Source: Bacteroidia bacterium (GTDB lineage Bacteria; Bacteroidota; Bacteroidia; NS11-12g; UBA9320). Taken from it: 64,000 nucleotides of DNA. A model generated the notes under the pieces. It was given only the letters and a program-made list of their open reading frames with translations. It was not told where the DNA came from and searched no databases. Below are positions 42,263-49,131 of this stretch, piece after piece (position 1 is the first letter of the stretch; each line of letters begins with the position of its first letter). The DNA lies in contig JAGYJG010000001.1 of NCBI GenBank assembly GCA_018402155.1, forward strand, positions 1,345,001 to 1,409,000, written 5' to 3'. Position numbers and translations under genes: made by a program.

Positions 42263-44274
42263 GGCAAGCAAGGCTTCACATCAAAAATGTCGTCTTTTTA
42301 TGTGTCAGTATTATTGCGGTTCATTTTCAGCTAGTTTTTAAGATTTTTTACACCAAATGGGACAATCTTTCTGCATTTTTTCCCTACCGATATACTGCCA
42401 ATCATTTTTGGCGCGCAGGTGAACTGCCGTTGTGGGATTTTTATCAAAACCTCGGCTATCCGATGCACGCCAATCCACAAGGCTATGTGTGGTACCCAAT
42501 AACCCAATTTTTTGCATTCTTCGGAGAATATTCGCCGTATTTTATGAATTTAGAATTGGTATTGCACATTTGTATAGCTGCTATTGGTGTGTATTTTCTC
42601 TTTTTTTATCTAGGTATAGCGAGACACGCAAGCCTCATAGCGGGGCTCAGTTTTGGTCTATCCGGGTTTGCAACAGGTAGCTCGCATATGATAGGATTCA
42701 CAATAGCAGCCGCCTGGCTCCCTTGGGTTTTATGGTATTTACTCAAATGCTTGAAAGAGGAATCCACGCAAAACTATGTTGCATTAGCCATGCTGGGTTT
42801 TTTACATATCACAGGTGCATATAGTGCCTTTAGTGTTGTTTTACTCTATATTGTTATCGGCATCATTGCACTGCACTATGTCAAAAAACAGGTTTCAAAC
42901 CCAGTAAAAACACTGACTAGGCTACTGGTCATCAGCTTACCACTTTTTGCGCTACTGGCATCGCCCTACTTATATAGCATCTTTGACTCCTTACCCTATT
43001 TTTCTCGCGCCACACCGCTCAGTTATGACTCAAGTCACTTTGCTCGAAATTTTTCGTTTGAGTGTTTTCAGTCGCTTATATTTCCTTATATCAATTCAAG
43101 TAAAAACGGTTTTTGGGAAGTAGACGTAAGTTTGGCAAATATCTATATCGGTTCATTTCTCTTTTTGGGGGCTATTGGATATTTATTGACCTCCAAGGAT
43201 AAAAATAAAATCATTTTGTTTTTTGCACTATGTATTTTTTGGTTGCTCAGTTTGGGTATACACACTCCGGTGCATAAAATAGCCTTTAGCATATTGCCTG
43301 GGTTTAATGTATTTAGACATCCCTATTTATTTACACTTTACAGCACGCTGCTGCTTATCTATATGGGTGCTCGTTATCTTACCACAGCACATTTACGTAC
43401 CAAAACACTACTGAAAATTGGTTTAGTTTTCATCTTGGTGATTGTACTGATTGCGTTACCTGCTGCCGATTTCAGTTTATACCCCACGTTTTGGGACGCG
43501 TGGTATAGTTTGCAAGAAAAAAGCCCGTTGAATAAATATAGTCACATAGCCTTGCAAGGCATTGTCTTAGTATTGCTATTCAGTGCGATGCTGTGCATAA
43601 AATCCAAAAAACACATTGCTTTGGTTGTCATAGTGCTGGTAGATTTGGCACTTGCTGTACAGCTAAATGGCCCACTTAATATGTACTACAATGTGCCTAC
43701 AGCGGCTATAGACGCACATCTTTCTAAAATAAGCAACCCCTCGCTGACTAACCAAGCAGCATACACACCACTAGGCGTACTGTCAAATAAAACCATTGAA
43801 AACACTGCAGGACTTTGGGTCAATCTCAACACCTTCACAAGAACTACTGGTTTAGATGGTTACAATCCGTTTATTTTCAAAACATTGGCAGATTTATCTA
43901 AACAAACGTTAGCTGACTCCATCGCTTGTTTTGGTCTGGTACGTGGCGAGGGTGTACACCAATTAAAACTGGGCTACAATTCTATTGAATTTGAAATAGA
44001 AAGCGAGAAATCGCAAACACTCACTATACAACAAAATTACCACCACCGTTGGTTTGCTTCAGTAAATCAAATACCTGTAGAACTATCTCCCAATGCGTAT
44101 GGACTTATTACGCTAAAGACCCCATCAAAAGAAATTGGAACTGGTCGGTTGGTGTACGATAACCGTGCATTACGTGTTTTATTCGTCATCAGCTCATTAA
44201 TATTCTGTTTAAGTTGGGTTTTTCTCCTTTTTTTTGCCAACCATATCTTTTTTCTATTCAACTCAAAAACATAG
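42259..44274 (+). CDS. YfhO-like multi-spanning membrane protein
   Basis: 671 residues from the ATG that overlaps the methyltransferase stop (ATGA). An upstream in-frame start would overlap that gene by 67 nt. It has about a dozen hydrophobic segments and a C-terminal periplasmic-looking domain with TLTIQQNYHHRWFASVNQ, as in the YfhO family (GT-C glycosyltransferase-like). The N-terminal loop PYRYTANHFWRAGELPLWDF fits GT-C enzymes, where an early acidic pair is catalytic. Donor and acceptor are unknown. Confidence 0.7.
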   Translation: MRQARLHIKNVVFLCVSIIAVHFQLVFKIFYTKWDNLSAFFPYRYTANHFWRAGELPLWDFYQNLGYPMHANPQGYVWYPITQFFAFFGEYSPYFMNLELVLHICIAAIGVYFLFFYLGIARHASLIAGLSFGLSGFATGSSHMIGFTIAAAWLPWVLWYLLKCLKEESTQNYVALAMLGFLHITGAYSAFSVVLLYIVIGIIALHYVKKQVSNPVKTLTRLLVISLPLFALLASPYLYSIFDSLPYFSRATPLSYDSSHFARNFSFECFQSLIFPYINSSKNGFWEVDVSLANIYIGSFLFLGAIGYLLTSKDKNKIILFFALCIFWLLSLGIHTPVHKIAFSILPGFNVFRHPYLFTLYSTLLLIYMGARYLTTAHLRTKTLLKIGLVFILVIVLIALPAADFSLYPTFWDAWYSLQEKSPLNKYSHIALQGIVLVLLFSAMLCIKSKKHIALVVIVLVDLALAVQLNGPLNMYYNVPTAAIDAHLSKISNPSLTNQAAYTPLGVLSNKTIENTAGLWVNLNTFTRTTGLDGYNPFIFKTLADLSKQTLADSIACFGLVRGEGVHQLKLGYNSIEFEIESEKSQTLTIQQNYHHRWFASVNQIPVELSPNAYGLITLKTPSKEIGTGRLVYDNRALRVLFVISSLIFCLSWVFLLFFANHIFFLFNSKT

Positions 44275-44375
44275 CTCGTTACACTATTTCGGATAGGTGA
44301 GTGAGTTATTTCTGTTGGCTTTTAATTCAGAACAGGTATTTTTCGTATTAGGGATAGTATACGCTTTACTATGTA

Positions 44376-44726
44376 TTATCTTTTGCGTACTAAAAGCACC
44401 TCATCATCACTAAATTCCATCCAAGCCAAGTCATAGATGTAGTGAAAAGTTTTGCCTTTACTGTTGATTTGGACATGCGTGTGGTACTTGAATCTAAACT
44501 TCTTGTCCTCTAGCACATTTCGATACACTTTTACCTGTGTTTTATTTTTGCCTAGTTGTTCGAGCAAGATACCGTGGTTTCTTTTCAGGTATTCGTTAAT
44601 GCGGATAGCGGCTTTTTTACTCGCGTGCCTTAAGTGTATATGGTAGTAATTTTTGCACTTTATGGAGCAAAACAGCTTATCAGACCTTCCGCTCATTTCA
44701 TTTTTACATATTTTACATTTTATCAT
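44376..44726 (-). CDS. Small zinc-ribbon protein
   Basis: 116 residues. Residues 4-24 form a treble-clef-like zinc site (C4xxC7, C20xxxC24; NEMSGRSDKLFC between). The rest is a basic helix (YHIHLRHASKKAAIRINEYL) and a beta-rich C-terminus. Proteins of this type are frequent in Bacteroidota and, to my knowledge, uncharacterised. It is divergent from the integrase gene with 111 bp between, so it may share its control region. DNA binding is inference from the zinc ribbon and charge. Confidence 0.65.
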   Translation of the reverse strand: MIKCKICKNEMSGRSDKLFCSIKCKNYYHIHLRHASKKAAIRINEYLKRNHGILLEQLGKNKTQVKVYRNVLEDKKFRFKYHTHVQINSKGKTFHYIYDLAWMEFSDDEVLLVRKR

Positions 44727-44761
44727 GGTAAGGCCGATGTATAGTAACGAATATAGCCTAT

Positions 44762-44774
44762 CCGTTAATAACGG
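44762..44774. promoter_or_regulatory. Palindrome between zinc-ribbon and integrase genes
   Basis: CCGTTAATAACGG is a perfect 13-bp palindrome, followed directly by a second GTTAATAA. It lies in the 111-bp divergent control region, 64 bp before the integrase ATG. It could be an operator. The GTTA/TAAC halves also resemble the integrase core sites of the array, so an integrase binding site is the other option. Confidence 0.4.
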
Positions 44775-44837
44775 TTAATAATAAATATAAACATAATTCT
44801 TTTTGATTTAATCCCTGTTTTCTACGATTTTCACGGT

Positions 44838-45956
44838 ATGAAAGCAGCTAAAACATCTCAATCCTCTATAAATCAAAAGATTACCATCTACAAACCACTG
44901 CCCAAAAGCAAGCGAATAAAGATACACATACCGTATGAGCTTAAAACGGAAAGAGAATCTTTCAAACAGCTCAACACTTCATTTTACCACCCTACTCAAA
45001 AGCTATGGAGTATTGTGAATACGGAGGAGAATAAAGAAGAGGTGAGAAAGCTATTTAAAGGCAAATTGGTAGTCAAGGACACAGATACCACGCCTGCCCA
45101 ACCTAAGGTATTGCTATCAGAAAAAAGCCAAAACGAGCTAGATAAAAATTACCAAAAACTGGTGCTAAAAGGGCTAAGCACAAATACTATAAATACCTAC
45201 CAAGGAAACTTGGTGCAGTTTTTCTCCTACTTTGAAAATGCTGATTTGCACAATGTTACCAAAGATCAGATCGAAGGCTTTGTGTATACCTTGGTAAGTA
45301 AATATAAAATAAGTGAGCAAAAGCAAAACAGTGTAATAAATGCCATAAAGAGCTATTACGAGCATACACTAGGCAAGCCGCGAGAATATTATAATATAAC
45401 ACGACCCAAAAAGAGTAAAGACTTGCCTAACGTACTAAGCAAGGAAGAAGTGAAAGCCATTATAAACTCGCCACAAAACATAAAACACAAGGCTATACTG
45501 TACACCATATATAGCGGGGGATTGCGGCTAGGCGAACTGATTCGGCTGCGGGTAACGGATATACGCAGCGACGAAGGATTTATTTTTATAAAAGACAGTA
45601 AAGGCAAGCGGGATAGACACACCGTTTTAAGTCCTAGCTTGCTGATAATACTCCGGCAATACTACAAATCACATAAACCCAGTTACTGGTTATTCGAAGG
45701 ACAGGATGGCGGGCAGTATTCTGCCACCAGTATACAATCCATATTTCGAAAATCGGTAAAGGACACGAAATCAAATCCTTGGAGCACGCCACACACATTG
45801 AGGCATAGCTTTGCTACGCATCTATTACAAGCAGGGGTAAGCATGAGGCACATACAAAGTGCATTAGGACACAGTAGTAGCAAGACAACAGAGGTATATA
45901 CCCACGTAATGAATATTTCTAACAAAACCATAAAAAGTCCTTTGGATTTATTGTAA
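44838..45956 (+). CDS. Tyrosine recombinase at base of cassette array
   Basis: 372-residue site-specific recombinase. Residues 1-80 are an extra N-terminal region (RIKIHIPYELKTERESFKQL, FYHPTQKLWSIV). The SAM-like core-binding domain spans about 95-185. The catalytic domain has R230 (SGGLRLGEL), a beta-hairpin Lys (K255/K257), H319 and R322 (HTLRHSFATHLL), H345 (LGHSS) and the nucleophile Y354 (EVYTHV). It ends KSPLDLL, like integron integrases (VRSPLDAL in IntI1). The IntI-specific insertion of about 20 residues before the HxxR box is missing. It points towards the attC-like array, which it is the obvious candidate to mobilise. Confidence 0.9.
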   Translation: MKAAKTSQSSINQKITIYKPLPKSKRIKIHIPYELKTERESFKQLNTSFYHPTQKLWSIVNTEENKEEVRKLFKGKLVVKDTDTTPAQPKVLLSEKSQNELDKNYQKLVLKGLSTNTINTYQGNLVQFFSYFENADLHNVTKDQIEGFVYTLVSKYKISEQKQNSVINAIKSYYEHTLGKPREYYNITRPKKSKDLPNVLSKEEVKAIINSPQNIKHKAILYTIYSGGLRLGELIRLRVTDIRSDEGFIFIKDSKGKRDRHTVLSPSLLIILRQYYKSHKPSYWLFEGQDGGQYSATSIQSIFRKSVKDTKSNPWSTPHTLRHSFATHLLQAGVSMRHIQSALGHSSSKTTEVYTHVMNISNKTIKSPLDLL

Positions 45957-46065
45957 GGTTTAGTTAATTTTGGGGGGTAATAGAAATGATACGTATAACC
46001 AGTTCACAATGTTTCATCGTATACCTTTTTAATGAGACATGTTTTCTATAGTGTACATAGTGGAA

Positions 46066-46111
46066 ATATGCACAATAGGGTGTTTCTATTGCGCATATAC
46101 TGATGTTAGCA
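46066..46111 (+). repeat. First att-like site (attI candidate or worn attC)
   Basis: A 13-bp hairpin with one mismatch (ATATGCACAATAG / CTATTGCGCATAT, 7-nt loop) is followed by TACTGAT and the core GTTAGCA (46105-46111). The same TACTRATGTTAGCA ends the site at 58181. The left core is worn (TAC instead of AAC). It lies 110 bp after the integrase stop, where an attI would be expected, and marks the left edge of the array. Confidence 0.55.
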
Positions 46112-46131
46112 TTTATTAAAAAGAACAAACT

Positions 46132-46341
46132 ATGAGCGAACAAAAATTAAATAACAAAACTGTATTTCAACTAAAATTTCAAGAATTAGTAATTGTGATT
46201 TTGTCTCTTGTCTTTGGTGGTTTTACAGTTGCTGCTAAGGTTTTTGAAGAAATTGACAATGGCTATATTTATGGTGCAATTTCATTATTAGCTGGAGGTA
46301 TTTTATTGATAAAAAGTAGAAGAAAAATATCCATTAAATAA
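46132..46341 (+). CDS. Small membrane protein of unknown function
   Basis: 69 residues. Two hydrophobic segments (ELVIVILSLVFGGFTVAA and IYGAISLLAGGILLI) separated by a short charged turn, with a basic C-terminus. It is the first gene of the array, 21 nt after the first core site. No family recognised. A terminator-like hairpin follows directly. Confidence 0.55.
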   Translation: MSEQKLNNKTVFQLKFQELVIVILSLVFGGFTVAAKVFEEIDNGYIYGAISLLAGGILLIKSRRKISIK

Positions 46342-46366
46342 AACTCTCACATCTGTGAGAGTTTTC
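46341..46366 (+). terminator. Terminator after the first cassette gene
   Basis: CTCTCAC-ATCT-GTGAGAG is a perfect stem, extended by A/T pairs, and is followed by TTTTCGTATTTTT. The half CTGTGAGAG recurs 30 nt later at about 46391, which may be chance or a worn repeat. Confidence 0.7.
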
Positions 46367-46412
46367 GTATTTTTGAATTCTATAACACCTGTGAGAGAAT
46401 TTTAATCAACTA

Positions 46413-47471
46413 ATGAAAGAACTAAATACCAATAGCTACAAAACATTTATAAATGAGATTATTTCTACAATAAACTCAGCTAGGTATAACGCCTTTAAGG
46501 CAGTAAACAAGCATCATATTGGTTTAAATTTTGAATTAGGTAAACAAATAGTACTGAATCAAGAAAAGTATGGTTGGGGTAAATCCATTGTAAACTCAAT
46601 ATCAGATGACATAAACAAAATAATAGATGGTGTAAAAGGATACTCACCTCAAAATTTATGGAAAATGCGTCAATTTTATCTTGAATACAAAGATGAGAAT
46701 GACTTGTTTGAAATGGCATTAAATATTCCTTGGGGACACAATATGCTTATCATTCATAAGATAAAGGATGCTGTAGAAAGAGAGTATTACCTAAAATCAA
46801 CCGAAGAATTAGCTTGGAGCAGGTCTGTATTGCTAAATCAGATAAAAGCAGATGCTTACAAACGTCATTTATTAGATCCAAAACAAAGCAATTTTGAAAA
46901 AGCTTTGCCTGTTCATCTTTCCGAACAAGCTAATGAAGCAATGAAGAGCGAATACAACCTTGATTTTCTTGGAATAACTAAACCAATATTAGAACGAGAA
47001 TTAGAAAATAGACTTGTTGAAAACATCAGAGATTTACTTTTAGAACTTGGTTACGGTTTTACGTTTATTGGTAATCAATATCGACTAAAATTAAACGAAA
47101 AAGAATATTTTATTGACTTACTTTTCTATCACAGATTTTTAAAGTGTTTAGTTGCAATAGAACTTAAAACAGTTGAATTTGAGCCTGAGTTTGCCGGAAA
47201 AATGAATTTCTACCTTGAACTATTAGACGAAAAAGAAAAACAGCTAGATGACAACCCTTCAATTGGAATTATCCTCTGCCCCACCAAAGATAATATTGAG
47301 GTAGAGTATAGTTTAAAATCAAGCACTAAACCAATTGGAGTTTCAGAATATAAACTGACACACAATTTACCGAGCAAATTAAAAGGGAAAGTACCAAGTG
47401 CAAAAGAATTAAAACAAATGCTAACAAAAGCTATTGTTAATACGGGGTTTAGTGATAAAAGTGAAAATTAA
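46413..47471 (+). CDS. DUF1016 (YhcG-like) PD-(D/E)XK nuclease protein
   Basis: 352 residues. The N-terminal domain (INSARYNAFKAVNKHHIGLNFELGKQI, ending in the Trp-rich ILEVPW-like NIPWGHN) and the C-terminal nuclease domain (YFIDLLFYHRFLKCLVAIELK, with D and ExK at about 234-251) match the YhcG/DUF1016 family. Members often occur near restriction-modification or mobile elements, and a defence or DNA-repair role is suspected. It lies in the first cassette region. The join between it and the small membrane gene is unclear. Confidence 0.82.
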   Translation: MKELNTNSYKTFINEIISTINSARYNAFKAVNKHHIGLNFELGKQIVLNQEKYGWGKSIVNSISDDINKIIDGVKGYSPQNLWKMRQFYLEYKDENDLFEMALNIPWGHNMLIIHKIKDAVEREYYLKSTEELAWSRSVLLNQIKADAYKRHLLDPKQSNFEKALPVHLSEQANEAMKSEYNLDFLGITKPILERELENRLVENIRDLLLELGYGFTFIGNQYRLKLNEKEYFIDLLFYHRFLKCLVAIELKTVEFEPEFAGKMNFYLELLDEKEKQLDDNPSIGIILCPTKDNIEVEYSLKSSTKPIGVSEYKLTHNLPSKLKGKVPSAKELKQMLTKAIVNTGFSDKSEN

Positions 47472-47477
47472 TTCATC

Positions 47478-47550
47478 TAATAACATTAGTGCCTTATTGA
47501 AAGATTTACTACTTTTAATTCCCGTACTAACCATAGCCCAGACGTTAGCT
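47478..47550 (+). repeat. Degenerate attC-like site
   Basis: Left core TAATAAC (47478-47484) and right core GTTAGCT (47544-47550), 73 bp in all. The stem between them is poor (GTGCC against GGGCT is the best stretch). Its right core matches the left core at the end of the following cassette, so the right boundary is sound. The left part is worn or recombined. Confidence 0.5.
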
Positions 47551-47558
47551 GCCATATT

Positions 47559-48173
47559 ATGAGAAACATACTAATATTGACAATATTATTTTTGACAAGC
47601 TGTTCCTATGGACAGAAAACAAGAGATTTTTTAATTTCCTATATTGACACGACAACAGGTGAAGAATTAATAGGTTACAAGGACAAGTTTGGGAAAATAA
47701 TAATTGACGCAAAATATACTCACGTTTATACTGACACATTATATTCAATGGCAATAGTTCTTAAAAATTGGGAATGGGTAGGTATTGACAAGAACGAAAA
47801 AGTAATTTTAAAGCCTTTCATTTTTGACAATGGACCAGATTATTTAGAAGAAGGACTTTTTAGATTTGTTGAAAATAATAAAATTGGCTTTGCAGATATT
47901 GTCGGAAGAAAAATCATAATAGCAAAGTATGACTTTGCAACACCTTTTGAAAATGGACTTTCAGAATATACATTAGGTGGACAAAGAGAATACGAAAAAG
48001 GAGGTGAACATTGGTGGTGGACAGGTGGATATGAAAGTGGTTACATCAATCACGATGGAAAGGAATTTTCCAAAGTCACAGAATTAAAAGATAACAGAAG
48101 AGACGCATGGACAAAAGACAAAAAACATTTTCTTTTAAACAGCAAGGGACAAATAATTAAGCAATTAAAATGA
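47559..48173 (+). CDS. WG-repeat lipoprotein
   Basis: 204 residues. A signal with lipobox (FLTSC, Cys15) is followed by WG-like repeats (WEWVGIDKNEKVILKPFIFD, NKIGFADIVGRKIIIAKYD, ESGYINHDGKEFSKVTELKD). WG repeats are short beta-rich units of unknown function found on bacterial envelopes. It is the only gene of a 768-bp cassette, starting 9 nt after the core. The next cassette also codes for a WG-repeat protein. Confidence 0.75.
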   Translation: MRNILILTILFLTSCSYGQKTRDFLISYIDTTTGEELIGYKDKFGKIIIDAKYTHVYTDTLYSMAIVLKNWEWVGIDKNEKVILKPFIFDNGPDYLEEGLFRFVENNKIGFADIVGRKIIIAKYDFATPFENGLSEYTLGGQREYEKGGEHWWWTGGYESGYINHDGKEFSKVTELKDNRRDAWTKDKKHFLLNSKGQIIKQLK

Positions 48174-48186
48174 CAAAAAATACGGC

Positions 48187-48318
48187 AGCTAACAGCACCT
48201 ACACGCAAGTGGGGGTTCAGTGCTTCTATGAAAGTGAAGTGCTAAATCAAAGTTCAGTACTTTTAATGAAGTTCAGTGCTAAAAATCCCCACCTGCGTGT
48301 AGCTGCAAAACGTTATGC
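48187..48318 (+). repeat. attC-like site, 132 bp
   Basis: Left core AGCTAAC (48187-48193), right core GTTATGC (48312-48318). The inner arms TACACGCAAGTGGGG and CCCCACCTGCGTGTA pair with one mismatch, and the extra bases near the right core (GCTGCAAAAC) resemble the unpaired bases of attC. From AAC to GTT it differs from the site at 51080 by only five substitutions over 124 nt. Confidence 0.85.
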
Positions 48319-48359
48319 TTAATTTTAAAAACTACATTAACCACTTAAAATATCATTTT

Positions 48360-48941
48360 ATGAAAAATACAATTTTAATTTTAGTCATGTTAATTGTTTC
48401 AAATTTGACACATGGACAAAACAATTACGACAAGATTTCGGAATTTGGGCAGTACAATGGAGACTGGGCATTGGTAGAAAGCAACGGGTTATTAGGGTTC
48501 ATTGACAGAGAAGGGAATGAGGTAGTTAAACCTAAATATGACAAGATTTCGGAATTTGGGCAGTACAATGGAGACTGGGCATTGGTAGAAAGCAACGGGT
48601 TATTAGGGTTCATTGACAGAGAAGGGAATGAGGTAGTTAAACCTAAATATGACAAGATTTCGGAATTTGGGCAGTACAATGGAGACTGGGCATTGGTAGA
48701 AAGCAACGGGTTATTAGGGTTCATTGACAGAGAAGGGAATGAGGTAGTTAAACCTAAATATGACAAGATTTCGGAATTTGGGCAGTACAATGGAGACTGG
48801 GCATTGGTAGAAAGCAATGGGTTATTGGGTTTCATTGACAGAGAAGGAAATGAGGTAGTTAAACCTAAATATGATAAAATTCAAAACGAAGGGAAATTAC
48901 AAGGCGAAACAGAAGGGAAAATTGAAATAATAAAAAACTAA
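48360..48941 (+). CDS. Secreted protein with four near-identical WG repeats
   Basis: 193 residues from the ATG at 48360 (MKNTILILVMLIVSNLTHGQ, a signal peptide). An earlier in-frame ATG at 48315 lies inside the attC core and lacks a good signal. The mature part is four tandem 37-residue WG repeats (DKISEFGQYNGDWALVESNG...). The stop codon overlaps the next attC-like site. It is the only gene of a 756-bp cassette. Function unknown; a surface binding role is inference. Confidence 0.8.
   Translation: MKNTILILVMLIVSNLTHGQNNYDKISEFGQYNGDWALVESNGLLGFIDREGNEVVKPKYDKISEFGQYNGDWALVESNGLLGFIDREGNEVVKPKYDKISEFGQYNGDWALVESNGLLGFIDREGNEVVKPKYDKISEFGQYNGDWALVESNGLLGFIDREGNEVVKPKYDKIQNEGKLQGETEGKIEIIKN
48429..48872 (+). 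repeat. Four tandem 111-bp repeats
   Basis: Units start at 48429, 48540, 48651 and 48762. The first three are identical in DNA; the fourth differs by a few silent changes (for example AGCAATGGG for AGCAACGGG). Each unit encodes one 37-residue WG repeat. Recent slippage or unequal exchange is the likely origin, and the repeat number is expected to vary. Confidence 0.95.
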
Positions 48942-49074
48942 GCATAACAGCACCTATGCCCAATAGCCTATGAAAGAGCAAATTGAAATAGCAGTGCCCC
49001 GCAGAATATTTGTAGTGGTGGACAGTAACGAAGCCCGCAAAACGGCTACTGGGCATAGCTGCCAAACGTTATCG
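48942..49074 (+). repeat. attC-like site, 133 bp
   Basis: Left core GCATAAC (48942-48948), right core GTTATCG (49068-49074). Arms CTATGCCCAATAGCC and GGCTACTGGGCATAG pair with one or two mismatches. The central spacer is unrelated to the neighbouring sites, but the edge sequence AACAGCACCTA and AGCTGCCAAAC follows the same plan. Confidence 0.85.
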
Positions 49075-49131
49075 CTCAGTGTAAAAAAACAGACAGACAA
49101 GAACAAAATTAGAAAAATTAAAAAAATATAA

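Noticed and set aside
48425-48835. Open frame of 136 codons on the minus strand through the WG repeats
   Set aside because: It is the antisense shadow of a tandem repeat without stops; it has no start context or family match.
48429-48872. CRISPR-like tandem repeat
   Set aside because: Units are contiguous, 111 bp, coding and without variable spacers.
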